Assembly: GCA_039583345.1 (NCBI GenBank)
Contig: JAZDSJ010000008.1
Span: 6,771 to 70,770, forward strand
DNA from: Tectiglobus diatomicola
GTDB taxonomy: Bacteria > Pseudomonadota > Alphaproteobacteria > Rhizobiales > Hyphomicrobiaceae
Reading direction: 5' to 3'
Length of the DNA: 64,000 bases
A program made the translations under genes and the position numbers. Positions within the stretch are counted from its first letter, which is position 1, and each line of letters starts with the position of its first letter. The notes under the pieces are model-generated. The model was not told the origin of the DNA. It was given only the letters and a program-made list of their open reading frames with translations, and did no database searches. Shown here in pieces: positions 27,654 to 37,681 of this stretch.

Positions 27654-28983
27654 CCTAGATAATCTTGTAATAATATTTGTATATCCAGCAATATTGGCTT
27701 TGCTTGCTGTACTGTTACCCGGATGTTCTGCTTACTTAAATGATTTAAATACTCTTAATCTTCGGACTGAAAAGTCAACTTCTAAGCTCACTAACAAACG
27801 CACTCCCATACTACAGCAAACTAAAGTTACCAACTGGAAGTTATCTTTATTACCCGTTGCACTGCCAAAGATGATACAAAATATGTCTTGGTCTCAGCCA
27901 GGTGGTGAATCAAACAACGCACCTGGTCATTTGTATCTTTCTAAAAAAATAAGTAAAGTTTGGTTAGCAAACATTGGTTCAGGTTCATCATCATCCGGCC
28001 GCTTGACTTCGAGCCCAATAGTTTTTGATGGACGCGTATACACTTTAGATGCGAAAGCTAATATTAGTTCATTTTCTACTTCTAGTGGCAATCGACTATG
28101 GCGTGTTAATTTAACACCTGAAAATGAAAATTCTGCTGAGGGGTTTGGTGGTGGCCTCGCTGCTGATACTAATCGTTTATATGCTGCTACTGGCTTTGGG
28201 CTATTGGTGGCAATCGATCCCACTAACGGCAAGCAACTTTGGTCGAAAATGCTTGGTACTCCAATTCGTTCATCTCCAACTGCAGCACAAAATAAGGTGT
28301 TTGTGACAGCAACAGACGGTCGATTTTTTTGTCTAAATGGTTATGACGGAAAAATCATATGGAGTTATCGTGGCTTTAGTGAAACTACACAAATCAGCTC
28401 TAATCCTAGCCCGGCTGTGGATAGTGACGTAGCTATAGCACCTTATCCAAATGGTGATATAGTTGCCATTCAGATTTCAACTGGCACACTACTGTGGAAA
28501 GAGAACCTTACACCTTCAAATGGAATAATTTCACCTACCTCAATGAGAGATGCAGCAAGGCCAGTTGTATTTAAGAATATAGTATTTGCCATAGGACACG
28601 GTGGACGTATGATCGCAACACAACAAAAGACCGGCGAACGACTCTGGACCTATAATATTTCAGGGGTTCAACCACCTTGGATTGCTGGTAATAATATATT
28701 TGTTGTTGACCTTAAGGGTAAACTAAGTTCTTTTGAACGTCGAAATGGTATGTTAATTTGGACTTTGAAAATTCCAGGCTCTCGGACTTGGTTTGGCCCT
28801 GCACTTGGAGGAGGTGGGCTCTGGCTTACTTCAGATAAAGGTGCACTGATTAACGCTGATGCAGAGACTGGACGTATTATCCAAAGACTATCGCTTGGAA
28901 AGCCGATCTTTATTGCTCCTGTTATTGCTAATGGTATGTTGTTTGTCCTTACTGATGACGCGCATCTTATAGCTTATCGCTAA
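27634..28983 (+). CDS. bamB: Outer membrane assembly lipoprotein BamB
   Basis: Beta-propeller lipoprotein of the BAM complex, 449 residues. It has a lipoprotein signal with LLPGC (Cys31), then PQQ-type propeller repeats: SGNRLWRVNL, TNGKQLWSKML, YDGKIIWSYRG, STGTLLWKENL, KTGERLWTYNI and RNGMLIWTLKI. The start is GTG 27634, overlapping the end of the yfgM-like gene by 20 bases, with GAGAGAA just ahead; no other start lies before the signal. It lies between yfgM and der, as in many proteobacteria. With BamD at the window's left end, two BAM lipoproteins are retained. Confidence 0.92.
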   Translation: MKPKQNNLDNLVIIFVYPAILALLAVLLPGCSAYLNDLNTLNLRTEKSTSKLTNKRTPILQQTKVTNWKLSLLPVALPKMIQNMSWSQPGGESNNAPGHLYLSKKISKVWLANIGSGSSSSGRLTSSPIVFDGRVYTLDAKANISSFSTSSGNRLWRVNLTPENENSAEGFGGGLAADTNRLYAATGFGLLVAIDPTNGKQLWSKMLGTPIRSSPTAAQNKVFVTATDGRFFCLNGYDGKIIWSYRGFSETTQISSNPSPAVDSDVAIAPYPNGDIVAIQISTGTLLWKENLTPSNGIISPTSMRDAARPVVFKNIVFAIGHGGRMIATQQKTGERLWTYNISGVQPPWIAGNNIFVVDLKGKLSSFERRNGMLIWTLKIPGSRTWFGPALGGGGLWLTSDKGALINADAETGRIIQRLSLGKPIFIAPVIANGMLFVLTDDAHLIAYR

Positions 28984-29289
28984 ATATATAAACGCATGTT
29001 TAACATGAAAAGAAAGAAACAACACCGTCTCTTATATGAAAATTGTAAACACTGTGCATCGCGCCTCATAAATTGGCAGTCAAGAATGTTTTGTAAGAGT
29101 TAATAACTTTAGATTTAAATCTGTATTATTCGTACATAATTGCTATGCACAATTGTAATCTTATAGTAAGCATCAGACTGAAGTTATAATTATCGTTATA
29201 AAGTATGGAAATATTAGTATTTTGCCTTTGTTATAATACGAATAACCAAATGCTAGTAATAATTTGCGAAAGTTATTTAAGCTAAAAAA
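28984..29289. other. AT-rich spacer before der
   Basis: About 306 bases. TATAAT at 29232-29237 could be a -10 box for der, but no matching -35 box is present. Nothing else recognised. Confidence 0.5.
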
Positions 29290-30696
29290 ATGAGTGTAAA
29301 ACCCGTAATAGCAATTATCGGACGCCCTAACGTTGGCAAATCCACGCTTTTCAATAGGCTTACCGGAAAACGCTTGGCGTTAGTCTCTAATGTACCAGGT
29401 CTTACACGCGATCGACGAGAAGATTATGCTTACATCATAGGCCATAAAGTAAAGTTAATAGATACAGCCGGATTAGAAGAAACGGTAGTTGGTTCCATTC
29501 CTGAACGAATGCGCAAGCAAAGTGAACAGGCTCTGGCTAAAGCTCATATTATATTATTTATTATAGATGCGCGCACCGGTATAGTCCCTGCTGATATACA
29601 GTTCTCTAAAATGACGCGTCGTACTGGTCTTCCTATAGTTCTAGTTGCCAATAAGTGTGAAGGACTTTTGGCTGAAAATATTTTATGTGAAGCTTTTGAA
29701 CTTGGTTTGGGAAAACCAGTATCAATTTCTGCCGAGCATAACAAAGGTATTAGAGAATTATGTACAGATATTCTGCTGGGTCTTGGTTTAAAACCTATTC
29801 AAACAAGTTGTAGTAAAGTCAAATCTCAATTTAATGATATTATAGATATTCCCCCTAAAAAGGAAATTGTACCTTATTTACAACGTCCTATCAAGATCGC
29901 AGTAGTCGGTCGTCCGAATTCAGGAAAGTCTACATTAATTAATGCCTTACTTGATGAAGAACGAATGATTACAGGACCAGAACCTGGTTTAACTCATGAC
30001 GCTATTTCTTCTGATTTTGTCTGGAAAGGAAAGAATCTGAAGCTTTTTGACACTGCTGGTCTCAGACGAAAATCACGTATTCATAAAAATATTGAGAAAC
30101 TATCAGCAAGTGATACTATACGTGCTATTAAATTCGCTGATGTGGTTATACTCATGATCGATGCTTCGCAAGCTTTAGAGCATCAAGATCTTACAATTGC
30201 TGATCATGTAATCACTGAAGGCCGTACGATAGTAATTGCCATTAATAAGTGGGATAAAATAGAAAACAAGCAACTTGTAGCAAAAAACATCCGCCTCATT
30301 GTCAAGGACAAGCTTGCACAAGTACAAGGTGTTCCAATAGTGCAAATTTCTGCGTTAGCTGAATGCGGCCTTGATAAACTAATGAATGCGACGATTGCTG
30401 CATATGATGTCTGGAATAAACGTATAGGAACATCTAGTTTAAACCTCTGGTTACAAGAGGCTGTATCTCAGCATATGCCACCTTCATTCCGTGGTCGCCG
30501 TGTTCGTCTTCGCTATATTACACAACCATTGACTCGGCCACCGACATTCGCAATATTCTGCTCTCAGCCTGATGGATTGTCTAAATCATATACTCGTTAC
30601 TTATTAAACAGTTTAAGAGAAACCTTTAAAATACCCGGTACACCCATACGTATTAATATACGTAAAGGCAAAAATCCATATGCAAAGCGTCATTAA
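29290..30696 (+). CDS. der: Ribosome-assembly GTPase Der (EngA)
   Basis: Tandem-GTPase factor for 50S subunit maturation, 468 residues. First G domain: GRPNVGKST (11-19), DTAGLEE, NKCEG. Second: GRPNSGKST (about 207-215), DTAGLRRKSR, NKWDKIE. The C-terminal KH-like domain includes PPSFRGRRVRLRYITQ and the ending IPGTPIRINIRKGKNPYA typical of Der. One unusual point is that the first domain's NKxD is NKCE, with Glu instead of Asp, as also seen in a number of alphaproteobacterial Der proteins. Complete and full length. Confidence 0.97.
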   Translation: MSVKPVIAIIGRPNVGKSTLFNRLTGKRLALVSNVPGLTRDRREDYAYIIGHKVKLIDTAGLEETVVGSIPERMRKQSEQALAKAHIILFIIDARTGIVPADIQFSKMTRRTGLPIVLVANKCEGLLAENILCEAFELGLGKPVSISAEHNKGIRELCTDILLGLGLKPIQTSCSKVKSQFNDIIDIPPKKEIVPYLQRPIKIAVVGRPNSGKSTLINALLDEERMITGPEPGLTHDAISSDFVWKGKNLKLFDTAGLRRKSRIHKNIEKLSASDTIRAIKFADVVILMIDASQALEHQDLTIADHVITEGRTIVIAINKWDKIENKQLVAKNIRLIVKDKLAQVQGVPIVQISALAECGLDKLMNATIAAYDVWNKRIGTSSLNLWLQEAVSQHMPPSFRGRRVRLRYITQPLTRPPTFAIFCSQPDGLSKSYTRYLLNSLRETFKIPGTPIRINIRKGKNPYAKRH

Positions 30697-30968
30697 TCTT
30701 AAATATCCTATCTTAGTATTAGTCTATTATCATGCACGAAATATTCGATAAATAAATCGTCTATTTATATCTAGAATTAGTATTGTACTGTAGACATTTT
30801 TTATGATCAGAAATTTTCATAATATTATAGTCCTATATCTATTAATAGGCTTTTGAAAGTTTATATAACAAACGCAGGAATACTAAAATAACGTTTCAAT
30901 AGGAAATGCAAATCAATTTTTAGCCAGCCAAAATATATAACTTGTACTAAATTAATGGACTAAAATAA

Positions 30969-31421
30969 ATGACAGAGGTTTTATTCTATGATCTGAGATA
31001 TGAAACAGTGGATTGCATTCTCCCAAGTCTTCTAGAAAAAACTATTGCACGTGGTTGGAATGCAGTTGTTCAGGTGGACCATGATGAACGTATCGAATTT
31101 CTAAATAGACTACTCTGGACCTATCGTGATGACAGCTTTTTACCACACGGTAGCGCTAAGGATGGAAATGCTATCAATCAGCCTATTTATCTAACATCGA
31201 ATCTAAATGAAAATCCAAATAATGCCTGTATTAGATTTCTAATAGATGGTGCTCAACTCGAAACCTTCAAAGGCTATAATCGTATTGTTTGTATGTTCAA
31301 TGGAAATATTGATGAAGCATTGCATGCAGCACGTATCTCATGGAAAAAAGCACTACATGAAAATTGCGATTTAACTTACTGGAGGCAAAGCACTGAAGGT
31401 AAATGGGAAAGGAAAGCTTGA
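30969..31421 (+). CDS. holC: DNA polymerase III chi subunit HolC
   Basis: The 150-residue chi subunit links the clamp loader to single-strand binding protein. Family features are MTEVLFYDL, LPSLLEKTIARGWNAVVQV, LNRLLWTYRDDSFLPHG and the QPIYLTSNLNENPNNA block where NPN residues are conserved. The length matches. In other alphaproteobacteria holC commonly follows pepA; here 270 empty bases separate it from der. It ends facing the end of nuoD. Confidence 0.9.
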   Translation: MTEVLFYDLRYETVDCILPSLLEKTIARGWNAVVQVDHDERIEFLNRLLWTYRDDSFLPHGSAKDGNAINQPIYLTSNLNENPNNACIRFLIDGAQLETFKGYNRIVCMFNGNIDEALHAARISWKKALHENCDLTYWRQSTEGKWERKA

Positions 31422-31846
31422 ATGTGAAAGTAGTACCCAAACTATTTTTCAATATCATTCTGAAGCTAGACCTTTAACTTTGAACCATCACAGTTTTTTG
31501 AAAAATTATAACTTTATCATGATGACATTATAATTATATAAAGTTAATTAGATGCTTTCATTTAATCTTAATTATATGTGTCGTAAAACTACCTAAAGGA
31601 CAGCTATCATTTAACTGTGTCTAAAAAGAGTAATCCAAAAAAGTGGAGCTAATATTTGATATATGAACAAGTGAGCTTATATACATATTTCCATTATCTA
31701 TGATAAATAAAAAAACCCTGAATGTAACAATATCATTAACCACGATCAAGCTGAGCAATAAAAGGTATAAACCTTTAGTGCTTCACTCCAAAGCATAAAA
31801 AAGTACCGATTAATGATATCGAAATAAGAAAAGGTTGCAGATACTC
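31422..31846. other. Convergent spacer between holC and nuoD
   Basis: About 425 bases. AAAGGT-ATAA-ACCTTT at 31761-31776 forms a six-pair hairpin that, read leftward, is followed by TATTG; it could weakly end the nuoABCD transcript. No nuoE or other complex I remnant was recognised downstream of nuoD. Confidence 0.5.
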
Positions 31847-33037
31847 TCAACGATCTATTTCGCCAAAAACTATGTCAAGTGATCCAAGAATCGCACTTAC
31901 ATCAGCAAGCATATGTCCTCTATTCATGAAATCCATTGCAGCCAAATGAGAGAATCCTGGAGCACGTATTTTGCAACGATACGGTCTATTCGAACCATCT
32001 GCAATTAAGTAAACACCAAATTCACCCTTAGGTGCTTCAACACAAGCATAAACTTCACCGGCTGGAACACGAACGCCTTCCGTATGCAGTTTAAAGTGAT
32101 GGATGAGTGCCTCCATTGAGCGTTTCATTTCACTTCGCTTAGGGGGGACTACTTTTTGATTTGAAGATGAAATCGCGCCACGACCATCAGAAGAAAGTAA
32201 TTTTGAACAACACTGTCTCATTATTTTCACAGATTCGCGCATCTCTTGCATGCGGATAAGATAACGATCATAACAATCGCCATTTTTTCCAATTGGAATA
32301 TCAAACTCCATTTCGTCATAACACTCGTATGATTGTGAGCGTCGTAAGTCCCAGGCAGCACCAGAACCACGAACCATAACACCCGAAAAACCATATCTGA
32401 AACAGTCATCAAGTGAAACTATACCAATATCAACATTACGTTGTTTGAATATACGATTGTGGGTAAGTAATCCCTCAATATCATCTAATACTTGTTCATG
32501 AGTATCACAAAATTTCGCTATGTCTTCAACTAACTGATCTGGAATATCTTGATGTACACCACCAATACGAAAATATTTAGCATGCATTCGCGAACCGGAT
32601 GCACGCTCATAGAACGACATTAGCTTTTCACGCTCCTCAAAGCCCCATAGAGGTGGAGTTAAGGCACCAACATCTAGTGCTTGGGTGGTAATATTCAAGA
32701 GGTGAGATAGTATGCGGCCAATTTCTGAATACAAAACTCGAATAAGTTGAGCACGCCGTGGTATCTTGATATCTAGAAGACGCTCTGCTGCAATACAGAA
32801 GGCATGCTCTTGATTCATTGGTGCGACGTAATCGAGACGATCAAAATAACCAATAGCTTGCAAGTACGTCTTATGCTCGATAAGCTTTTCTGTACCACGG
32901 TGTAGCAAGCCAATGTGAGGATCAACACGCTCTACCACTTCACCATCGAGTTCAAGCACGAGCCGCAAAACACCATGTGCAGCAGGATGTTGGGGGCCGA
33001 AGTTAATATTAAATTGGCGAATGTCTGTTTCAGCCAT
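31847..33037 (-). CDS. nuoD: NADH-quinone oxidoreductase subunit D
   Basis: The 49-kDa-type core subunit of complex I, forming part of the quinone pocket beside cluster N2. The 396-residue product shows NFGPQHPAAHGVLRL, HIGLLHRGTEKLIE, RLDYVAPMNQEHAF and the ending ADVSAILGSLDIVFGEIDR, all invariant blocks. Last of a leftward nuoA-B-C-D run. nuoC and nuoD are separate genes, as in alphaproteobacteria and mitochondria. No nuoE-N follow. Confidence 0.97.
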   Translation of the reverse strand: MAETDIRQFNINFGPQHPAAHGVLRLVLELDGEVVERVDPHIGLLHRGTEKLIEHKTYLQAIGYFDRLDYVAPMNQEHAFCIAAERLLDIKIPRRAQLIRVLYSEIGRILSHLLNITTQALDVGALTPPLWGFEEREKLMSFYERASGSRMHAKYFRIGGVHQDIPDQLVEDIAKFCDTHEQVLDDIEGLLTHNRIFKQRNVDIGIVSLDDCFRYGFSGVMVRGSGAAWDLRRSQSYECYDEMEFDIPIGKNGDCYDRYLIRMQEMRESVKIMRQCCSKLLSSDGRGAISSSNQKVVPPKRSEMKRSMEALIHHFKLHTEGVRVPAGEVYACVEAPKGEFGVYLIADGSNRPYRCKIRAPGFSHLAAMDFMNRGHMLADVSAILGSLDIVFGEIDR

Positions 33038-33172
33038 CTGATCTTACCATTTCGTGTCCACTATTATTGACTGGAAGTGCAACAAATTGCTAATCTGAAA
33101 AATATCTCTAAACTAAGCATAATATCTCACAAAATCTATCATGTAAGGCAAATAACGACGAAATATTTATAA

Positions 33173-33799
33173 CTATTTAATCGCTTTTTCATCACCCGGA
33201 AGCGGATATTTCACCCCATCCCATGGACTTTCAAAGTCAAAATTACGAAATTCTTGCGTAAGATTAACTGGATCATAAACCACCCTTTTCTGAACATCAT
33301 CATAACGCACTTCGACGTTCCCTGATAGAGGAAAATCTTTGCGAAGAGGATGACCTTGAAAACCATAATCAGTAAGAAGTCGTCTCAAATCTGGATGGCC
33401 TGAAAAGAGTATACCGTACATATCATACGCCTCTCGCTCAAACCAATCGGCAGCTGGGAAAACGGAAATTGAGGATGGAACAGGGTCGTATTCATTTGTT
33501 ACTAATTTAACTCGAATACGTTGATTTAGACGAGGTGAAAGTAAATGATAAACAACATCGAAGCGATTTTCACGTTGAGGCCAATCCACACCGCAAATAT
33601 CAATTAATACTTCAAACTGACAACCTGCCTCATCGCGCAAGTATTTCAGAAAACTAACAATGTCTGATCGTTTTACCGTTATTGTTAGTTCACCATATCT
33701 AATTTCGCTCAAAATAATGATGTGCCCCAGTTGAAGCAAAAGATCGTCACGCAAGTGAGTAAGTTCAGCTGTTTTTCTAATTTGAACGTCTTCAATCAT
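33173..33799 (-). CDS. nuoC: NADH-quinone oxidoreductase subunit C
   Basis: The 30-kDa-type peripheral-arm subunit of complex I, 208 residues. Recognisable by LIDICGVDWPQRENRFDVVYHLLS, then WFEREAYDMYGILFSGHPDLRRLLTDYGFQGHPLRKDFPL split across the signature of this family. Stands between nuoB and nuoD with 135-base and 72-base spacers, looser than usual for this operon and in keeping with the expanded spacing of the genome. Confidence 0.96.
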   Translation of the reverse strand: MIEDVQIRKTAELTHLRDDLLLQLGHIIILSEIRYGELTITVKRSDIVSFLKYLRDEAGCQFEVLIDICGVDWPQRENRFDVVYHLLSPRLNQRIRVKLVTNEYDPVPSSISVFPAADWFEREAYDMYGILFSGHPDLRRLLTDYGFQGHPLRKDFPLSGNVEVRYDDVQKRVVYDPVNLTQEFRNFDFESPWDGVKYPLPGDEKAIK

Positions 33800-33871
33800 G
33801 ACAACCTTCTTTTATTTCAGACACAACATTGCAGATATAAACAATGTATATTAGTTTGTTGTTTGAATTAA

Positions 33872-34477
33872 TTAGCGCGCAATTGTTCCTGTGCGCCTAA
33901 TCTTTTTTTGCAAAAGTAATATGCCGTAGACCAGAGCTTCTGCAGTAGGAGGACAGCCAGGAACATAGATATCTACTGGAACAACACGATCGCAACCACG
34001 TACTACAGCATAAGAATAGTGATAATAACCACCACCATTGGCACATGACCCCATAGAGATTACGTAGCGTGGTTCTGGCATTTGATCATAAACTTTACGC
34101 AAAGCAGGCGCCATTTTATTAGTAAGTGTCCCTGCCACTATCATTACATCTGACTGGCGAGGTGACGCACGAGGAGCGAATCCAAATCTCTCGACATCAT
34201 ATCTAGGCATAGAAGCCTGCATCATTTCTACAGCACAGCAAGCAAGACCAAACGTCATCCACATTAATGAACCAGTACGTGCCCAATTTATAAGATCATC
34301 TGTTGTAGTGACTAAAAAGCCTTTATCTGCCAACTCATTATTAATAATAGAAAACGACTCATGGTTCGGCTTAACAAGCTCTGAGGCTCTAGTAGGGCCT
34401 ACTCCCTCACTTGGGCGATCGAGTAAAAGTCTTGAACCATATGGTTCGCTCAGCATATCAGTGTATATCAATCCCAT
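33872..34477 (-). CDS. nuoB: NADH-quinone oxidoreductase subunit B
   Basis: Holds the terminal Fe-S cluster N2 of complex I. Ligand motifs are complete: GLACCAVEMM, MGSCANGGG and VPGCPPTAEAL. I choose the ATG at 34475-34477 (MGLIYTDM), 201 residues, which overlaps nuoA by ten bases; a Met seven codons upstream (34498) would overlap by 31. The N-terminus otherwise carries the extension common in this branch before ELVKPNHESFSI. Confidence 0.96.
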   Translation of the reverse strand: MGLIYTDMLSEPYGSRLLLDRPSEGVGPTRASELVKPNHESFSIINNELADKGFLVTTTDDLINWARTGSLMWMTFGLACCAVEMMQASMPRYDVERFGFAPRASPRQSDVMIVAGTLTNKMAPALRKVYDQMPEPRYVISMGSCANGGGYYHYSYAVVRGCDRVVPVDIYVPGCPPTAEALVYGILLLQKKIRRTGTIAR

Positions 34478-34833
34478 TCCAAACCACCTTTTTTCCATTC
34501 GTATATGAATCCGACAGTAAGGATCCCTAGAAACAGCATCATAGACCAGAACCCTGCAACCCCAATCTCACTGCTTGCTATAGCCCAGGGAAACAAAAAA
34601 GCGATTTCAAGGTCAAAAATTATGAAAAGGATTGCAACTAGATAGAAACGGACGTCAAACTTCATACGGGCATCGTCAAAAGCATCAAAACCACACTCGT
34701 ATGCTGATACCTTTTGTGGGTCTGGATTGTTCATTGCAACTAAAAACGGAGCAACCATTAAAGCTAAAGCTATTAATAACGCAACCCCAAGAAAAATTAG
34801 GATTGGGAGATACTGCGTCACAAGATCAACCAT
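34468..34833 (-). CDS. nuoA: NADH-quinone oxidoreductase subunit A
   Basis: Small membrane subunit of complex I, 121 residues with three membrane spans. The loop KVSAYECGFDAFDDARMKFDVRFYLVAILFIIFDLEIAFLFPW is split by family-invariant residues (ECG, DARxxFDVRFY, DLE), including the conserved Cys. First gene of the leftward nuoABCD operon; its promoter would lie in the 1.5 kb spacer to its right. Confidence 0.96.
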   Translation of the reverse strand: MVDLVTQYLPILIFLGVALLIALALMVAPFLVAMNNPDPQKVSAYECGFDAFDDARMKFDVRFYLVAILFIIFDLEIAFLFPWAIASSEIGVAGFWSMMLFLGILTVGFIYEWKKGGLEWD

Positions 34834-36340
34834 TACGTGATTACCTCAAAATTTAAATAACATTTATTGCTTAATATATGCTGTTCTTATAAGCAAGATA
34901 GTACACCTGTGATTTCCGTGGGGCAGTTGCGCACAGACTAATCATAGAACAATGTTATAAATTATTGTAACTTTATCCTTAAGAAAAAAACTAACATTTG
35001 TGTCTCGAATAAAGTTGTCAAATTTTACTTAAACAAATCAAGGAAATTAATTAAATCAAAACCAGAATTCTATCATTCGCTTATACTTACAACTATATCA
35101 CCATATCATAAACATAACTATTTTCTAAGAAAAAAGTTCTTACGTTTCATTAAGCTAAGAAAATATTCAACAGTGCCTCATTGAAAAAAATAAGATGAGA
35201 AGGCAATAACAATCCACACTAATCCCACATCTAATAAAAATTTGAAAATCATAAGAATGTCATCTAAAAGCTGAAGACATATCTTGTTACTTTCAGTTAG
35301 TAGACTTCAGTAAAATTGAAATTGTGATTTTTAATTAATCATAATTGCATTAGAACATGCAAATATAAGGCACAAAAGTCTATTGCAATTTAAAAATTGA
35401 TCATAAGTCTAAAAAGGCAACTAAAATTCTATATCAATCTATTACTTAAGGTTATTAAGTGTACCAAAATGATAGATATTATTTGTAATAAACTCTAAAG
35501 GCAGCCGGGAGATATTGAATTGGCTAAATACATACTAAAGATTTCTTATGTTGAATAAAATATTCCGGTTCAAATCTTAGACATGTATAGACAATACTTA
35601 GTAGGCCAGCTGATCGAGTTGAACACATGCCGACACGTTGCAATGCATAACCCAAAATACTTTCCAAACACATATATACGAACATAAGACGCTATGTAGT
35701 AAAACTCGCATAATTATAAATAATACTGAAGAAACGTATTTTTTTATAGTATCTGTGTGCTTTGGAATAGATCCTACGAATGCGTTTTAAAATGTTGCGA
35801 TAAAGTAAATATTCCTTTGTTCAATGTCGGCAGATTGACTGTTTTATGATATCTATAATAAGAATTGTAAAGCTATCAAAATAAAAATACATATTAGATA
35901 AAGTATACACTTCCGATACATTTGAAGTTCTACAGTTCTCATTTATCAATGCGTATCCTAAATCTAATTGAGCTGTGTAGACAGCTATCTAGTAGGACAC
36001 AGATGTGCTTCAGAATAATCAAAACCTAATTTAACTTAAATCAGTTCTAAAAATGCAAAAAATTTAAGAAATGTGGAGAAAAGTTTAATTGCTTTTATAA
36101 AAGTTAACAACTTTGGTATGTCACGGCCTGAACCAAGATAAATATCTGCTACGAAGTTAGCTTTACATTTTTTATACATATGTTTCAGGTAGATAGATTG
36201 CACTTATAGAGATTAGGACTTTACGCATTCAAAAAATCTATAAGACATTCACATATGCGTCAAATAACACCAAGGTATTTTTTACAGAAAACAGCTAGGA
36301 CATCACATTTTTAAAACCGAAGTCAGTTTGTTCTGAATTG
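34834..36340. other. 1.5 kb AT-rich spacer, possible faint coding remnant
   Basis: The longest gap in the first half of the window, between nuoA and tilS (both leftward). No intact gene or RNA is recognised. On the minus strand around 35556-35678 one 39-codon open stretch includes ILGYALQRVGM and RSAGLLSIVY, faintly like the start of an EamA/DMT transporter, but surrounding frames give no further support. Confidence 0.5.
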
Positions 36341-37681
36341 CTATTTAACAAAAAGCTTATCTATCAAAAATTCCGACACGACTTGATAACCATTAAGACC
36401 CCACTCAAGATTAGGGACCGCTACAATCTCACTTTCGATGTATAGTCCTGGTAATGTAGTTAAAGCTACAGATGGTATTTGATAATTGTCAGCGCCAATG
36501 CTTTTACATGTTTTCCTCAAGATTGAAAGGTTTGAGCCAACTGCCTCAATTGAAATTTCTTTCCCTTCTAATTTTCCAAGTCTTATTCTGAAGCGACGAT
36601 CCCAAGTAATTGTTTTCGGAGCGTGATGAAATTTCAAACACGGTAGGCCGAAGCGACCTTTTTCCCTGAATATTAGTATATGACTTCTATTTTGTATCTT
36701 TTCACGAAAAACGCGACACCCAGCTAACGTTGCTCCTCGAAATTGATCCATTGAAATATTTAAAAAAAGTTTTTCAGTCTTATTAAGAGAAGGCACATCT
36801 TTCTGTCCGCCAAGGAGGTGGATCACTCGCCGCAAAATTCGAATTGCAATTTCATGAGGTAATTCTTGATAATTATATTCCCAAGTAAAAATGCCATAAC
36901 GTGTAAGATTTGAATTATTTAATACAATATCTCTAAGAATTTGATTTGTAATCTGATCCAGAGCTGAATTTGCTCGTGCCATTCGCACAGCTGTTCGACT
37001 AAGTGCTATGTTTCCCAAACCTAGGGCTTTTCGAGATGGAAGTTGTTTACGAATACGTACACGCTCAAACGCTAAAGATTCGTTGCTTGGATCATTTAAC
37101 CATATTGTTTTGTTACTCTTTAGGTATCTTTGTAATTCTGCTCTGGATAAATCAAGTAATGGACGCAATAAAGAATAACCATACATTGAAGTGCTTTTTG
37201 CTATCCCAGCTATACCCTCAACGCCACTCCCACGTGCAAGACGCATTAGCAAAGTTTCAGCTTGATCATCGCAAGTATGTCCTGTTAGAACAATAGACTT
37301 ACCTGGCAATCGAAAAACTAAATCTTTTAAAAGTTGGTAACGTGCAGTTCTAGCATAGTCTTGTATAGCTGATATTGGTTTTTTTCCTTGCCAGTTGATA
37401 CTTCTATGCTCTACACCTAAAGCAATGGTCCATTCACGAACTTGAAGCATTTCACTCTTTGCTTCTTCTCGAAGACCATGATTTATAGTAACACATATGA
37501 GGCGCAATCTATGTTTCTTTAAAGTTTTAGTGTGCCACAAATACGCTAAGTGTAACAAAGCTAGGCTGTCAGAGCCGCCTGATACAGCAATAACGACATT
37601 GTTAAATGAACGTAGGTTGTAAAAGCGCTTACACAAATCTAGATCATCCGTGAAACGAAATTCAGGCCCCATTTTTAGCAT
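36341..37681 (-). CDS. tilS: tRNA(Ile)-lysidine synthetase
   Basis: N-type ATP pyrophosphatase that converts C34 of tRNA-Ile(CAU) to lysidine so it reads AUA. The PP-loop SGGSDSLALLHLA starts at residue 34, followed by TINHGLREEA, the LTGHTCDDQAETLLMRLARGSGVEGIAG block (split here by its conserved core HxxDDQAET) and LLDLSRAEL. The C-terminal half (to 446) is the less conserved substrate domain. The start at 37681 overlaps the cpoB stop by seven bases; Met at 37672 is an alternative. cpoB-tilS order is typical of alphaproteobacteria. Confidence 0.95.
   Translation of the reverse strand: MLKMGPEFRFTDDLDLCKRFYNLRSFNNVVIAVSGGSDSLALLHLAYLWHTKTLKKHRLRLICVTINHGLREEAKSEMLQVREWTIALGVEHRSINWQGKKPISAIQDYARTARYQLLKDLVFRLPGKSIVLTGHTCDDQAETLLMRLARGSGVEGIAGIAKSTSMYGYSLLRPLLDLSRAELQRYLKSNKTIWLNDPSNESLAFERVRIRKQLPSRKALGLGNIALSRTAVRMARANSALDQITNQILRDIVLNNSNLTRYGIFTWEYNYQELPHEIAIRILRRVIHLLGGQKDVPSLNKTEKLFLNISMDQFRGATLAGCRVFREKIQNRSHILIFREKGRFGLPCLKFHHAPKTITWDRRFRIRLGKLEGKEISIEAVGSNLSILRKTCKSIGADNYQIPSVALTTLPGLYIESEIVAVPNLEWGLNGYQVVSEFLIDKLFVK

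Noticed and set aside
35550..35580. GGTTCAAATC resembling a tRNA T-loop
   Set aside because: The flanking bases cannot form the five-pair T-stem.
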